Source: Cordylochernes scorpioides (lineage: Eukaryota > Arthropoda > Arachnida > Pseudoscorpiones > Chernetidae). Taken from it: a stretch of DNA of 64,000 bases. Shown here piece by piece: positions 29,740-41,934 of this stretch. The notes beneath the pieces were generated by a model. It made no database searches. It saw nothing but the letters and a program-made list of their open reading frames with translations, and was not told the origin of the DNA. Position 1 is the first letter of the stretch. Every line of letters starts with the position of its first letter. The DNA lies in NCBI GenBank assembly GCA_030710605.1, contig CP092882.1, positions 3,734,092-3,798,091 on the forward strand, written 5' to 3'. The translations under genes were made by a program, and so were the position numbers.

Positions 29740-31659
29740 GACCAAACAATGTCGGAGAAACCACGCTCCAAAAACAAGCCCCGAGCCACACCCCAAAATA
29801 AATAGACGGGGGATAAATTGGGAATCACCCCGGGGAGGGACTTTGTTTCTCCACATCGCCCCCTGCTTCCGGTTTCTAATTACCGTGGGGCCCCTCGACC
29901 AACAGCTGAATTGAGGTCAACTGTGGGCTTCTCTAAGTGTCGTTCAGTTTGGATCCCAATACGAGCTACATATCGACTTTTACAAAAAACATAGTTCAAT
30001 TATATTCTCACAAGAAACTTAAGACACACAGACACTCCAAATGAGTTCACATTTCTATTCTTTTATTCTTTTAAAGACTTCCAAACTTTACATTTTTCAC
30101 ACTAGGCACAAATTCCACCTACGCGTAGACATCCCAGACCTTAGGATCTTGACAACACATAGAATTCGTTTCACACATTTCTTACACAAAAACTTCTAAC
30201 ATTTTTTCACAACACACACAAGACAAAAAGTTACACATAATTGAGCAAGTAAAACATTTATAGGGCAAAATGGAACAATCAATACATTTAGATCAGGGCA
30301 TGTAGATACCAAAGGGTTCCAACCAATACATCTTACTTTTCATATCAATCATTTTATTATTTTCTCTCAATTAAAAGTTAAATATTTAATCAATTTATCA
30401 ATTTATTCAACTTATTACCACTTTTTATCATTAATTATCATTTTTTTTTCCCAATTATTTTATATTATCATTTTTATTTATCAATTATCATTCTATTTAC
30501 CACTTGACTTATATTGTCACAACTCAATTATCAACGAAAACACTGGTTTTCGATTAAACTAAAAACATTAAATCACCCTTTATTGTTGAAACCTTTTTAT
30601 TTTTCATTTTTCTTTTTTTCAAGCACTCAACTTTGATTTCGCTCAAAAAACTTTTATTTTATTTTTATTTTTGATTTCTCAAAAGCCCTAATAAAATTCC
30701 CTCGGTCTCCATTCCCAATTCCGAGCTAGAATATAATTAGGCAATTTTCCTTTTTTTTCTCACCACGCACCAAGCATTCACTTTGATTTCGTTCAACTCT
30801 TATTTTTATTTTTATTTTGATTTCTCAAAAGACCTAATGAAAACCCCTTCGATTTCATTCCCAATCTCAAGTAGGATAGTAATTAGGCAATTCTTTTTTT
30901 TTTTCACCAACGCAACAAAGCATTTTCTCTTTTTTTTCATACAACAAGGCTTTTTCTTTTTTTTTGTGCAACCAAGCCTTCACTTTGATTTCATTCAACT
31001 TTTATTTTTATCTTATTTTATTTTGATTTCTCAAAAGACCTAATAGAATTCCTTCGATTTCATTCCCAATCTCGAATAGAATATGGTTAGGCATTTTTCC
31101 TTTTTTTTTTCTCACCACTCAACCAAACACATTCAATTTTGATTTCATTCAACTATTCTTATTTCATTTTGTTTTGATTTCAAAGCACCTTATGAAATTT
31201 CCTCGATTCCTTTTTCTCAGAATTCGAGCAAAAAAGTAACTAAGCAGTTGTCTTTGTCACCATGCAACAAAATATTTTTCTTTTTCAACCAAACACATTC
31301 AATTTTGATTTCATTCAACTATTTTATATTATTTTTATTTGATTTCAAAAGCCTTAATAGAACTCCCTCGAATTCATTTCTTAACTCGAGTAGAATTCGT
31401 TTAGGCGCATTTTCCTTTTTTTTGCCCACTATGTACCATAACATTCATTGATTTCTTACAATTAAAAAATTTTTGATTTCTATTAATTATACTCAACCTA
31501 TATCATCAACACCATTCTATTTTACTTTTATATTACCAGCAATGTTTGTATATAGCCCCTCCATACCCACAACTAATTTTCCCACAAAATTATTTTTCAC
31601 TTTACAGAATTCTCTCAGGCTAACCCCTTCTTGAATTCTTCACATGTAGGGGGCGCATC
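29740..31659 (+). repeat. 3' internal region of the Gypsy derivative with ~170-bp T-rich repeats
   Basis: No gene. From about 30590 to 31440 there are five degenerate copies of a 150-200-bp unit (TTTGATTTC, TCAACT, poly-T, TTTGATTTCTCAAAAG, CCTAAT, TTCATTCCCAA, TAATTAGGCA). The stretch at 29800-29940 is GC-richer (CACCCCGGGGAGGGACTTTG) and of unknown role. It ends in the purine tract before the 3' LTR. Confidence 0.6.
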
Positions 31660-32570
31660 TGTCATAATTTGTATATAATTAAATGCAACCCCGACCCACT
31701 ATGTATGTACCATGTATGATTTTCAAAGACTTAATAAAGAACAAGGTAACTGGAGGAAAGAAAGTAACAAAAGATATAGGAAGTAAGACCTAAGGCTGGC
31801 ACGACTATTCTGGGCACCCCTGTGTCAATACTGCAGGGGCAGAGACCGGGCGTCTCTAGTGACCGCAGAAGTTATTTTAGCCAAGATTCACTCAATACTT
31901 CCTGACAAACAGGACGTGTCGAGTGACCAGAAGTTATAAAAGTTTGAGAGATATCCAGTACTTCCGGCAAAAACAGGACGTGTCTAATATCCTTCGAAAC
32001 TATAAGCGTCAAGACACCAAACACTTCCTGACGAAATCAGATATACCAGGCAGGGCACAGCTTTCACCAAAGGAAGCCGCCGGCCTATCAGAAGATAGCA
32101 CCTTAAGTAGGTCAACCAATAGGGAAAGATCATGTGAGATCTCTCAACCAATCAGAGAGAAACTGACTCGTGGTGTTAAATCGAAAGACAAGAATGGTGA
32201 GTAGTGATTTAGCTTCCAAGAAGGTGACATCTGCTCTAGACCTCTCTCCCTCTGCTCATCCCACAGCTAAGTACAATCACCGCCATGTGATCAACTAATT
32301 AATAAGTCAAATCGCTCAGTTCTTCTCAAGCTTTCTTTCCTCCAACCCGTTGCCTTATATTTCCAAACTCAATCACGTGTCCTGATTATTCCTAACTGTG
32401 TGCTTCACTTACCACTCAACGACTGCGCTTCAACCAATCCTCACCATTCAAATCCAACAACAAGGAACCCCGCAACGATATTGCCACAGAATGGTTAAGT
32501 CGACAGGATTCTACAACAGTGTAATACATCAAATATTATAGTGTAACAACAATTGCAGCATCATATTACA
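31660..32570 (+). repeat. 3' LTR of the nested Gypsy derivative
   Basis: Same 911 bp as 25936-26846 with one visible substitution near the end, implying a recent insertion. Confidence 0.9.
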
Positions 32571-32733
32571 TATATTTATTTAAGGAACGACTTGTTCCAT
32601 TACATATATTGTTAAAACAAGTTAGCGGTAAACAATAACAGCAAGTTTGAAGGTAGAAGTTGGAAGTTACGTCATCGTAGTGACGTCAGCATCTATGATG
32701 ATTAAAGTCAAAGTCTGTGTAACAATTCCCTCC

Positions 32734-34140
32734 TTACTTTGGCTTTATTCCCACGATGCTGAGGCTCTCCAGGTGTTTCTTCATCTGGTCTCGGGATAGG
32801 TCCTTTGTGAAGATATCCGCCTCCAGGTCCTGAGATGGCTTGTACAGAAGGCAGATGTCTCTGGATTCATAACAGTCTCTCAAGAAGTGGTACTTTCTGT
32901 TGATATGTCTACAGCGACTGCTTTGTTTAGGGCTGGAGATCCAGTTGATCAATGACTGACTGTCTGTATAGATCGCAGTTGGTTTTTCCATGAAATTCCA
33001 TTCTTCCAGCTCTCGTAACAGGTTTATTATCCACTTGATTTGACAGCAGCTTTCACAAGCAGCTATCATTTCTGCTTCCATTGTGGAGAGGGCGACGAGT
33101 GGTTGTTTACTACTTTTCCAGTCTATAGTTGCTTCGCCGAGCTTCAATACATATCCGCCGTAGGATTTTCCGTCATGAGTGGTCGACCAGCTGGCATCGG
33201 CGTAGGACTTCAGGATTCCAGTCTTCCCTCTTTCAAATTTCACTCCTAGGTCAATTGTTCCTCGTAGGTATCTCATAACTCTTTTGATTGCTGTCCAGTG
33301 CATCTGTTTTGGTTGTCGGGAGTACTGTGAAAGTTTGCTAGTGATGTAAGCGATGTCGGGTCTGGTGTTAACAGCTAGAAACATTAGCATTCCAAGGGCT
33401 TCCTGGTAAGTGTGCTGTTCACAATTGTCATCTTCAATATGATTATCCAAATTGATTTCTTTGGAACCTGGTGTTGGAACTTCCTTACAATTTTCCATTC
33501 CATATTTCTGCAATATTTGTTGTACATAGTGGATTTGCTGTAGCGAAATTCCCTCCTTGTCTTGTATGATCTTGATTCCCAAAAACATGCCTTTACATGT
33601 TACATCCTTTATTTCCAGGTGATGTCTCAATTTATTGATGAATCTGTTTGAGGTATCTTCAGAATCTGAGACAGTGATAAAGTCATCAACATATATCCCT
33701 ACATAGAAGTATTTGTCTTCATTCTTCCATTTAAATAGGCAAGGATCAGATTTAAGTTTTTCCAGTCCACAGTCATGAAGTACTTGACTGAATTTCTCAT
33801 ACCACGATCTTCCGGATTGAGGTAGACCGTAAATACTTTTGTTGAGTTTGCAAACTTTGTTTCTGTCTTGGACAAATCCAGCAGGTTGTTCCATGAATAT
33901 TGTGTTTTCAATGTTTCCATTTAGATAGGCTGCTTTCACATCAAATAGTTTAATGACTGAATCTTTTGTTGCTGCCATTGACAAAATAGTCCTGAGGGTG
34001 GCATTTTTAATTACAGGGCTGAAACTTTCGTTGTAATCTCTTCCTGGGATTTGGTTGTATCCCATTGCAACAAGTCTAGCTTTGTAAGTTTTTTTTTTCT
34101 TGGTCTTTAGATATTTTGAACACCCATTTACTTTTGACAA
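32734..34140 (-). pseudogene. Copia RT and RNase H segment
   Basis: Copia pol C-terminal part, 468 codons open. RT reads ARLVAMGYNQIPGRDYNESF, IKLFDVKAAYLNG, KLNKSIYGLPQSGRSW and the catalytic YVDDF. RNase H reads LKSYADASWSTTHDGKSYGG, ALSTMEAEMIAA, IYTDSQS, ending with the LEADIFTKDL motif. The first residues shown by the frame are out of frame: the A-run at about 34087-34098 (poly-T on plus) marks a one-base shift joining it to the upstream KVVKSKWVFKISKD stretch. This part is otherwise intact. Confidence 0.88.
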
Positions 34141-34149
34141 CTTTAGCGT

Positions 34150-35258
34150 TTACAGGTCTAGGTACCAGTTCCCATACTTGATGCGAGTACATGTTCTGTA
34201 TTTCCTCAAGCATTGCGTTCTCCCAATGTTTCTTGTCTTCGCATGCGATGGCTTCTTCATAGTCTTTCGGAATGGTTTCATTCGTAGTAGCCAGAACGTA
34301 GTCATCGAATCTTTTAGGTATTGTTCGAGTTCTTTGTGGTCTGTCTGATCACTTGACTCTGTCTGTCTGTTGATCATGGTATCTGGTGCTGGCTCTTCAA
34401 TATCAACATCTGATAGAACATGATTGTCAGTTGTTCATCCTCCTGAATGAAGAAATATGTGTCAGTGTCTGTATTATTATCACTTTGTTTTTCTTCCGAG
34501 ATGACATTATTGTTCTCTCTGAAGTGAATGTCTGCGGTTTCAAGAATGACTCTCGCTGTGATATCAAATACTCGATAAGCTCTTCTGCATCTTGAATAGC
34601 CTACAAATATTCCTCTCTTAGATTTAGCTTCTAGTTTGTGTCTTTGATGATTCTCGAGTTTATAGAAGACTTCACAACCAAATCTCATGATGTGAGAGAC
34701 GGATGGCTTTTTACCTTTCCATTTTTCCATAGGGGTAGTGTCTGGGTCATTAGTTGTGGGAGTTAGATTGTACAGATATGCAGCTGTATTCACAGCTTCT
34801 GCCCAGAAGTGTAGGGGTAATTGGGAGTCTGCCAGAAGTGTTCGGCCTTTGTCTAATAGTGTTCTGTTAGCTCTTTCAACTCTCCCATTGCTTCTTGGGG
34901 TGTACGGTGTAGTTAGTTCATGTTTAATTCCTCTGGATTCTATGAAGGTTTCAAGGTTTTTATTGATAAATTCTGTTCCGTTATCTGTTCTAAGTCGTTT
35001 TAGTTTTGAGTTTAGCTCGTTTTCTCTCTTTACAATAAACTTCTTCAAAACTTCTGCTGCTGAGAGTTTATCTTTGAGAAATTCTACAAATATTCTCCTA
35101 GAAAATCCATCTAAGATGGTCAAGAAATATTTACTTCCGCCCAAGGAGTTTATTCTCATTGGACCACAGAGATCGACATAAATGGCTTCAAAGGGGTAGC
35201 TTTCCTGATTGCATCTGTGTGAACATAGGGTACTTTGGTCATTTTTCCCAATGAGCAA
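34150..35258 (-). pseudogene. Copia integrase segment and linker
   Basis: Integrase core with D, D and E in YVDLCGPM, LRTDNGTEF and PRSNGRVERANR, followed by the Copia signature MRFGCEVFYKLE and KRGIFVGYS. The frame ends at 34374. Between about 34430 and 34140 the code continues in another frame (DDYVLATTNETIPKDYEE, HWENAMLEEIQNMY, VWELVPRPVNAK), so a second shift lies there. It is joined to the gag-PR frame by a shift near 35225. Confidence 0.85.
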
Positions 35259-36685
35259 GCATCACATTGATCAAGGGTACCATTTATAGAGTTCAAGCCT
35301 TTTAGAAGATTGTTCTTCAAAATCAGGTCTAATTTGTTGTCACTAGGATGTCCTAACCTTCTGTGCCATGCAGTCCTAGAATTGTCCTTTGAAATCAAGC
35401 AATGTTCATTTGGAACATGAGTTGCTTCAGGTAAACGTGATAGGTTCAATGTGTACATGTTACCATCAAAGTTTCCTGTTCCTATTAGCTTGTCATCAGA
35501 AGAGTATATGTATGCTCCTTCAGAGTTCAAAAGAACAGAGTTCCCTCTTCTTACTACGCTTGGAATGGACATTAGATTTCCTTTCAGGTGTGGTACATGA
35601 AGGACATTATGCAGGGTTACAGCGTTGTTAAGTTTGTCCTTACCTTGTACAGTAGCTTGGATTAATCCTGATGAGGTAGATTCGATGTGCCTCCCTTCTT
35701 CTGCCACTTGTATGCTTCTTCTCTCCTCCGTCTTGTGCTCGATCCAATCACCATGGGAAGTCATGTGGCTTGTGCACGCAGAATCAATTATCCACACGTC
35801 CTGAGTCGTCGGGCGTTCCTCCCTTGTAATTACATGTAGTGCGTATTCTGAAGTAGAGTCTCTTCGTTGGGATGGTTCCTCCGTTCGTTCTTGGATTGCT
35901 GATCTGGCTGTGTCTTTGTTTTGTTTTGGTCCTTTATGGTAGTTACTTGTACTGGCCATGTTATTTTTGTTTGTTGTATTCTTTTGATTTCCTCTGTTGT
36001 TAGGGTTGAACCAACAGTCTTTCTTGAAATGTCCTTTTCTTTTGCAAATGAAGCATGATTTTTCTTTGAATTGGTTGCCTGATGATCTGAAAGCATTTTC
36101 AGGATTTTTGCTTCTGTCCTGTCTTTTCTTCTCGAAATCCAGTAGAGCTTGTCTCAAGTCTGGTAAGGAGATTTCTCTGTTTATTGACAGTGCTGCTGCG
36201 ATCGTGTCAAAGTTAGGTGTGAGTCCTTCAACAATGTATCGTACAAGTTCTCTTTCTGTTACAGTCTTTCCTAGCTGGGTGATCTCTTGTGCTAGTTTCT
36301 GTGCTCGTACAATATGCATGTTAACATTTTCATTTGGGTTCAATTTTAGTCTGGCTAGATCCAACATTAGGTCTATCCTTTTATTTTCTAGAGATCCTTC
36401 AAACCTTTTCTTTATGTCGTACCAAATTCTTTTGGCTCTTTTATCGCCTCGAAAGATGATTGTTAAGTCATCCGAAAGTGACAATATTATTAGGCTGTAT
36501 GCTTCCCGATTCTTTTTCTTCCAAATATCATATTCTAGTTTATTTTTTGTAAAGTCTGGCTCGTCATTAACAATTACGTCCTCGAAGAGATCTTTTGAAT
36601 CTAGAATTGCTTCCATTTTCATGGACCACGTGGTATAGTTGTTTTCTGTTAACTGTTCGATTTTTGCTAAGTTATGTGTATCCAT
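35225..36685 (-). pseudogene. Copia gag, protease and pre-integrase segment
   Basis: Starts MDTHNLAKIEQLTENNYTTW, the usual Copia gag opening. The zinc knuckle CFICKRKGHFKKDC is at about residues 211-224. Protease site IDSACTSHM is at about 300 (D-S-A instead of D-S-G). The pre-integrase motif WHRRLGHPSDNKL, CDACSLGKM is at 442-475. After KVPY the reading frame slips by one base (about 35225), so the open frame's last 20 or so residues to 35156 are out of frame. Start chosen just after the putative tRNA-Met primer site. Confidence 0.88.
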
Positions 36686-36808
36686 TTTTATTCAATATTT
36701 ATTTTCTAAATTGGCGGTTAGTCCAATTATTTATTTTCTTTATGATTTAAATGGATCAATTGGCGGTTAGTCCAATTCGCGCGCCCAAACAACGCACTGC
36801 TACCAAAT

Positions 36809-37069
36809 TGATATAGGCTTAGCAAAATACGGTTATTCTTTTTGAGGATTTCTGGTTGTTATGGTACTCACGTATGTTGTAGTTACGAGGACATCCCTTT
36901 AGATATAAACAAATATATATTTATTTAAGGAACGACTTGTTCCATTACATATATTGTTAAAACAAGTTAGCGGTAAACAATAACAGCAAGTTTGAAGGTA
37001 GAAGTTGGAAGTTACGTCATCGTAGTGACGTCAGCATCTATGATGATTAAAGTCAAAGTCTGTGTAACA
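36809..37069 (-). repeat. Copia LTR, intact (5' in element sense)
   Basis: TGATATAGGCTTAGC to TCTGTGTAACA. Equal to 25825-25935 plus 32575-32724 joined after removal of the Gypsy and one TATA copy. Confidence 0.92.
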
Positions 37070-37403
37070 GATTAGATTCAGATTGGTTATATTAGGTTAG
37101 TTTAATCGCTAAATAAGGTTAGTTTTAGATAAGTTGAATTAGGTTAGTTTCAGATAATTAAAAAAAATAATGTTCGTTTTTAGAAAAATTAGTTCTATAT
37201 TTTATTTTAAAAAATGTTTTTTTTTAACTGTTAAATCTTTTTTAAAATTATAATTTAAATTTATATATTTAAATAGGTAAAATTCATAATATTTCACCGA
37301 AATTGTATTTTTAACTCGTGTAAAACGGCTCGAAGGTACGGCGGTGGCAACGTACAGCGCCGCCTACCAAAGTTAACCTTTTCTGGGAACGCTCCCATTT
37401 TTA

Positions 37404-38570
37404 TATGTACTAAATTCACAATCTCTATTTATTCTGATAAATGTATTCAATCTAAATTTTAGTATATAGTCTATTTTATATTTATTTATATATTTGTAGG
37501 ATAGACTACGTAGTTTGTGTCTTGGAAGTTTTAATATTTTCTATTTTAATGATCGAAAAAAAAAATATTAAATATATATTTTTTACACAAATAAATTTAC
37601 TGGCAATGCGTTTCTTTTAAATATCATCAAATATTATCTCTACAGATTTGATGATATTTAAAAGAAAACGCCAGTAAATTTATTTGTGTAAAATTTTAAC
37701 GATAGATGGCAATTAAATTTAATTTACTAAAATATATATTTTATTTAAGAAATAAAATCTCATAAAACACGAATGTTTCTTTTAAAACAAAACGAAGCAA
37801 TCTTTCTATTATATTTTATTTGTATTATTTACTTCTAAGTTAATAAAATGATATATGATATAGGATCGACACTTTTTTTTCTTTAATTTCCAAACATTAC
37901 TTATAAAAATGCAACTTATTCTGTTGGTAATTTTTATAATAATATTTTACAGGACAATTTTAATTGTAATTTAATGACACTATGCGGCGCTGTGTTTTTT
38001 AATACAAATGTAACGCCTTCACAAAGGTTGGCAGTCAGCCAACCAAAATACATATTGGCAATAAAATATTTTTTATTCAATCCAATATATGCCTTTTTAT
38101 TACCTAAAATGTTATATATAATAGAATTTTAATAGATAACACACAAGCGTGTTTTTAATCTTTCAGAAAAAGATGGAAACCATGAAATTATTTTTTCAAA
38201 AAATATATATCAAAGTATAGAATATGAACAGCAATTTCTAAACGACTGTCGGTTTCATTGAGCTAGGATTAGAAGACAATGTTTTATATTTAGAAAAAAA
38301 TCAAATAATATATATGGTGAAGATGAAATATTATTCAGCGATATATAATCATGTTCAGAGAAGTAATACCCCTCTGTAATATAAATAATAAACAAAACAG
38401 ATTTTCCGAGGATGAATTTCTTGTTTTTATATTCTTCTCAAAATTTCGGGTATCACAAACCCTTTTCTACGGGAATATACAATGAATCTTTAACTAATAG
38501 TTATACCGTTTTTATATATTATATTTACATATTCTTAAATTGTATGTAGTAACTATTTAGTATTTGCATA
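37404..38570. other. AT-rich intergenic stretch with one foldback MITE
   Basis: A foldback at about 37585-37730 (arms with ACACAAATAAATTTACTGGC and the phrase AACGATAGATGGCAATTAAA) is the same family as the insertion at 19222-19378; halves recur at 5000-5065 and 5668-5730. The rest is AT-rich with no gene recognised. Confidence 0.5.
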
Positions 38571-39060
38571 TATAAATAATAAACAAAACAGCTTCAGAGA
38601 ATGAGTTTCTTGTTTTTATTTTATCTTCATCTCAAAATTTCAGGTATCACAAAACCTTCTACAGTAATATATGATGAATCTTTAACTAATAGTTATACCC
38701 CTTTTATATTGCCACGTGGAAAATTAGGGAAGACAAAAACTTCAGGAGGAGACAACAATTTATTTCAGGCAAGAACAATCTATGAATGGTAAAAAAAAGA
38801 TAAGCCACGAGGGAAATTTACAGAGTAGCAAAATATAAACATAAAAATGACCACTCTGTTAAAAAAAAAATAAATACTTTGTTACAATATATTTACATAT
38901 TTTAAAATGTATATAATAAATATTTGCATTTATAAACAAACGGCTTCCAAGGATGTGCTTCTTGTTTTATTGTACGTATATAATTCTCAAGAGATTTCGG
39001 GTTTCACTAACCTTTCTACAGTAGTATATGATAAAAAATGAATCATAATCTCTTCAACTA
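38380..39060 (+). repeat. Three degenerate copies of an unidentified repeat
   Basis: Copies near 38392-38510, 38575-38700 and 38935-39055 share ACAAAACAG, GATGAATTTCTTGTTTTTAT, TTCTCAA.ATTTC.GGTATCAC and CTTTAACTAATAGTTATACC. The middle copy is followed at 38701-38870 by an LTR-like repeat on minus (see 61490-61640). No function recognised. Confidence 0.4.
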
Positions 39061-39604
39061 TAGTAATATTTACACTAAACGCAAATACACTTTCCAAACA
39101 GTCTTAGTTAGAAATATATTTTTCTCTTATTTCAGTCTGTGTGTTTATATATAAAAGCGATTTTGGCTTGAAAGCTTCCATTCCTAATAAAGAATCACAT
39201 TGTAAAAAATATCTTTATAATTTTAATAAGCTAACACACACACCTATGTGATACTAGCCTACCCTGAACCAAATCTAACTTATCATGAACTTAATCTGAA
39301 CCTAACTTCTGCAATAATCGACGTAAACAATGGGTGCGTAAACCAGATAGGTACTTCAAGATTTCTTATCACACATTACAATTTGGTTCTCTTGATCTTT
39401 TTCATGTAAATATTAACTAAGAAGTCAATAAAAGTGTTCTAATTGTCAATTGTCAATACAATTTGGTGTCGTAAAAATTTGATTATAAAATGGTTGATAT
39501 AAAAAGCATGAAATCTACCAAATGTATTCCTGTCTCACCATACTGAAAAATCCCAATTGAAGACTAAAATACAGAAGTTTACTAATAAAAGCGGGTTGTT
39601 CCAG

Positions 39605-40536
39605 ATGAGCAAGAGTCCAAAATACCTCATTGTTGACGGTATCACTGTATGCGGAGCCTTCTCAGAAGATGCAGTTCGTTCAGCCATCAACTACAAACCT
39701 AGGGACGATGACAGCTTTGTGGTGACATTCCCAAAATGTGGGACAACTTGGATGCAGAATATTGTATTCCATATTTTGAACAAAGGCAAGCCTTTGGACA
39801 GCGTTCACGAATTCTGGGCAAGGACACCTTATCTCGAGCTCTGTGGTGCTGATGCGATTGAGAAAATGCCACGTCCTGGAGCGATCAAAATCCATCTTCC
39901 ATTCAACAAGGCTCCTTTTTCTTCTTCAGCCAAGTATATCTATGTCGCTAGGAATCCTAAAGATACCTGCGTCTCTTTTATCATCATACTAGCAAACTTA
40001 AGGTGTATGAATTTGATGGATCCTTTGATGAATTTTTTGAGCTTTTCTTCAATGGTCGGTGTGATTATGGTGATTATTTTGATCATATCCTATCCTGGTA
40101 TGAACATCGCAATGATCCAAATGTTTTATTCCTCACTTATGAAGGATTAAAAACCGATACGAGAAATTCTATCCTGAAAGTAGCAAAATTTCTTGGAGAA
40201 GAATACGAAAATATGATAATCGACGATCCAGAGATATTGGAAAATGTTCTCAAATATAGTTCTATAGAGGAAATGAAGAAAGTGGAAAAAGGACAACCAA
40301 AAGAAGCTCCACCAATTGATGTTCTGCCATCTGGTTTGAAACATCTGAGAAATTACGTTGAGGAAAGAGGTTTGAGTAATATATCAAATTTTGATTTGGT
40401 GCGAAAAGGCATCGTTGGGGATTGGAAGAACCATTTTAATGAAGAACAAGCGAAGAAGTTAGATGATAAAACAAGAGAAAAACTTGCTGGTACAGATCTT
40501 CTGAAGTTCTGGCAAAAACTTGGAATTTTGGAATAA
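39605..40536 (+). pseudogene. Cytosolic sulfotransferase 1, single-base frameshift
   Basis: Cytosolic sulfotransferases move sulfate from PAPS to hydroxyl or amine groups of small molecules. The start at 39605 follows GTTCCAG directly, as in the second copy, so the coding exon probably begins at a splice acceptor after an untranslated exon. PAPS loop TFPKCGTTW, catalytic-His box AIKIHLP, 3'-phosphate motif ARNPKDTCVSF, and end motif RKGIVGDWKNHF are all present. At about 39976-39980 one T is missing from a T-run relative to copy 2 (four instead of five), breaking the frame just after CVSF; the second frame (DEFFELFFNGRCDYGDYFD on) runs to the stop. No other lesion is seen, so this may be a base-calling error, a recent null, or a real pseudogene. 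Corrected length would be about 310 residues, normal for the family. Confidence 0.88.
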
Positions 40537-40738
40537 TTCTGCATACAAAACATTCTTTAATATTTACCTATATGCACTATTTTACATATTCACATGTAGT
40601 TGTTGAAGCCGGCTTCACCCGGCACTTGCACTAGTTAATGATTAACCTAACTATATTGTTTAACCTGATTAGTATGTTTATGATTATACCACCCTCTCTC
40701 TCGCCTGTATTCATGGTAATCTTAGTTATAAGGCAATA

Positions 40739-41424
40739 TACACTTATGAACAAAACTTAAGTAAGTTGTACCTTTTAGCATGCATATCGGGATTCAGAGA
40801 ATAACTCTGAAAGATACACTCATGGACAAAACTTAAGGAAGTTGTACCTTTTACCATGTATATCGGGATTCAGACAATAACTCTGAAAGATACACTCATG
40901 GGCAGAACTTAAGGAAGTTGTACCTTTTAGCATGTATATCGGGATTCAGACAATAACTCTGAAAGATACACTCATGGACAAAACTTAAGTAAGTTGTAAC
41001 TTTTAGCATGTATATCGGGATTCAGACAATAACTCTGAAAGATACACTCATGGACAAAACTTAAGCAAGTTGTACCTTTTAGCAAGTATATCGGGATCCA
41101 GACAATAACTCTGAAAGATACACTCATGGACAAAACTTAAGGAAGTTGTACCTTTTACCATGTATATCGGGATTCAGACAATAACTCTGAAAGATACACT
41201 CATGGACAAAACTGAAGGAAGTTGTACCTTTTACCATGTATATCGGGATTCAGACAATAACTCTGAAATATATTACAGTGACTTTTATTGAAGACACACC
41301 AAATAACAAAGTGTGAACAAAATTGTTTCTTTCTCCCTAAAAATAATAATAATAAAACAGTCGACCGAAGACACACACAACAAAGACTTTCCACTTCCTT
41401 AAGTTTTGTCCATAAGTGTATTTC
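40739..41424. mobile_element. Tc1/mariner-type MITE with one end tandemly amplified (76 bp x 7)
   Basis: The left end TACACTTATGAACAAAACTT (40739) and right end TTAAGTTTTGTCCATAAGTG (to about 41420) are inverted repeats bounded by TA. From 40739 to about 41268, seven 76-bp units each start TACACTCATGGACAAAAC and end AATAACTCTGAAAGA, so the terminal repeat itself is the repeated unit. A lone right end of the same family is at 50595-50632. No transposase. Confidence 0.75.
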
Positions 41425-41655
41425 CCGATCTCAGTAAAGAACAGCAAATATTTGTTTTATTAGAACAAATAGCAGTAAATAGTTGTTTTCTTATTTACAT
41501 ATAGGGCTCTAATGTTATTTGTTCAAATATTAGGGTTTTACCTACGCAGCCTTTTAATTCTCCAGATATGACTCCAATTGAAGAAATTAAGGAAAAAGAG
41601 GTCAATATTGGCAGATAGATAATAATGAATTAATATATTATATATTTATAAATGT

Positions 41656-41875
41656 ATGTAATTCTACTGTCCTCTCAAAGCTTATGTTCATAGTTATTCT
41701 AAAATACCCATTCCAAGAGTCTATCAACAGTATCACTATCAAAGGAAGTTCCAAAAATGCAATATAACAGCGGTATGGTAGATTAAACTGGCGAAACCGC
41801 TGGGAGGGTTCACCACTGATGAGCCAGGCCCTCCTATTAATTTTTCCATAGCAGTAAGGGCAGTAGAAATTGTTT
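41656..41875. mobile_element. CTACTGTCC-ended MITE
   Basis: ATTCTACTGTCCTCTCAAAG on the left and GCAGTAAGGGCAGTAGAAAT on the right, with the family interior GCGAAACCGCTGGGAGGG, TTCACCACTGATGAGCCAGG. Confidence 0.5.
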
Positions 41876-41934
41876 AATATCAAGAAGAATCTTACGCCTC
41901 TAAAATAGTTTCGAATTTTAATAATGAATTAGAT

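Larger units (their letters stand above)
25936..32570 (+). mobile_element. Non-autonomous Gypsy-derived LTR element (innermost layer)
   Basis: The LTRs of 911 bp (25936-26846 and 31660-32570) differ at one base that I noticed (TTGCTGCATC versus TTGCAGCATC). The 4-bp duplication TATA lies at 25932-25935 and 32571-32574. Removing it restores the Copia LTR exactly. The interior has two ORFs, about 1.8 kb of T-rich repeat and a GTAGGGGGCGCATC purine tract at 31647-31659. RT palm and integrase core are missing, so it depends on other elements. A related copy starts at 62895. Confidence 0.92.
25825..37069 (-). mobile_element. Copia LTR retrotransposon (middle layer), split by a Gypsy insertion
   Basis: The LTRs are 261 bp: one intact (36809-37069) and one split into 25825-25935 and 32575-32724. 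The target duplication is GATTA (25820-25824 and 37070-37074). In minus sense the 5' LTR is followed by TTGGTAGCAG (36805-36796), complementary to an initiator tRNA-Met 3' end, and the 3' LTR is preceded by AAGTAAGGAGGGAA (purine tract at 32727-32740). It carries gag-PR-IN-RT-RNase H in the Copia order with at least three frameshifts. Confidence 0.92.
25133..37395. mobile_element. TIR foldback element (outermost layer of nested set)
   Basis: Outer ends GGAGCGTTCCCAG (25133) and CTGGGAACGCTCC (37395) are inverted repeats, near-identical for about 75 bp (through TTGCCACCGCCGTACCTTCG) and patchily complementary for some 300 bp. The flanks are the 8-bp duplication CATTTTTA (25125-25132 and 37396-37403). 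An 8-bp duplication fits hAT, P or Merlin types; the ends are not the usual CA..TG of hAT, so the superfamily is open. Without the inner elements it is about 1.0 kb with no transposase, that is, a MITE/foldback. Confidence 0.85.

Noticed and set aside
38601-38792. ORF with a hydrophobic N-terminus resembling a signal peptide (MSFLFLFYLHLK)
   Set aside because: It spans a degenerate dispersed repeat and an LTR-like repeat; the other two copies of the repeat do not keep the frame.
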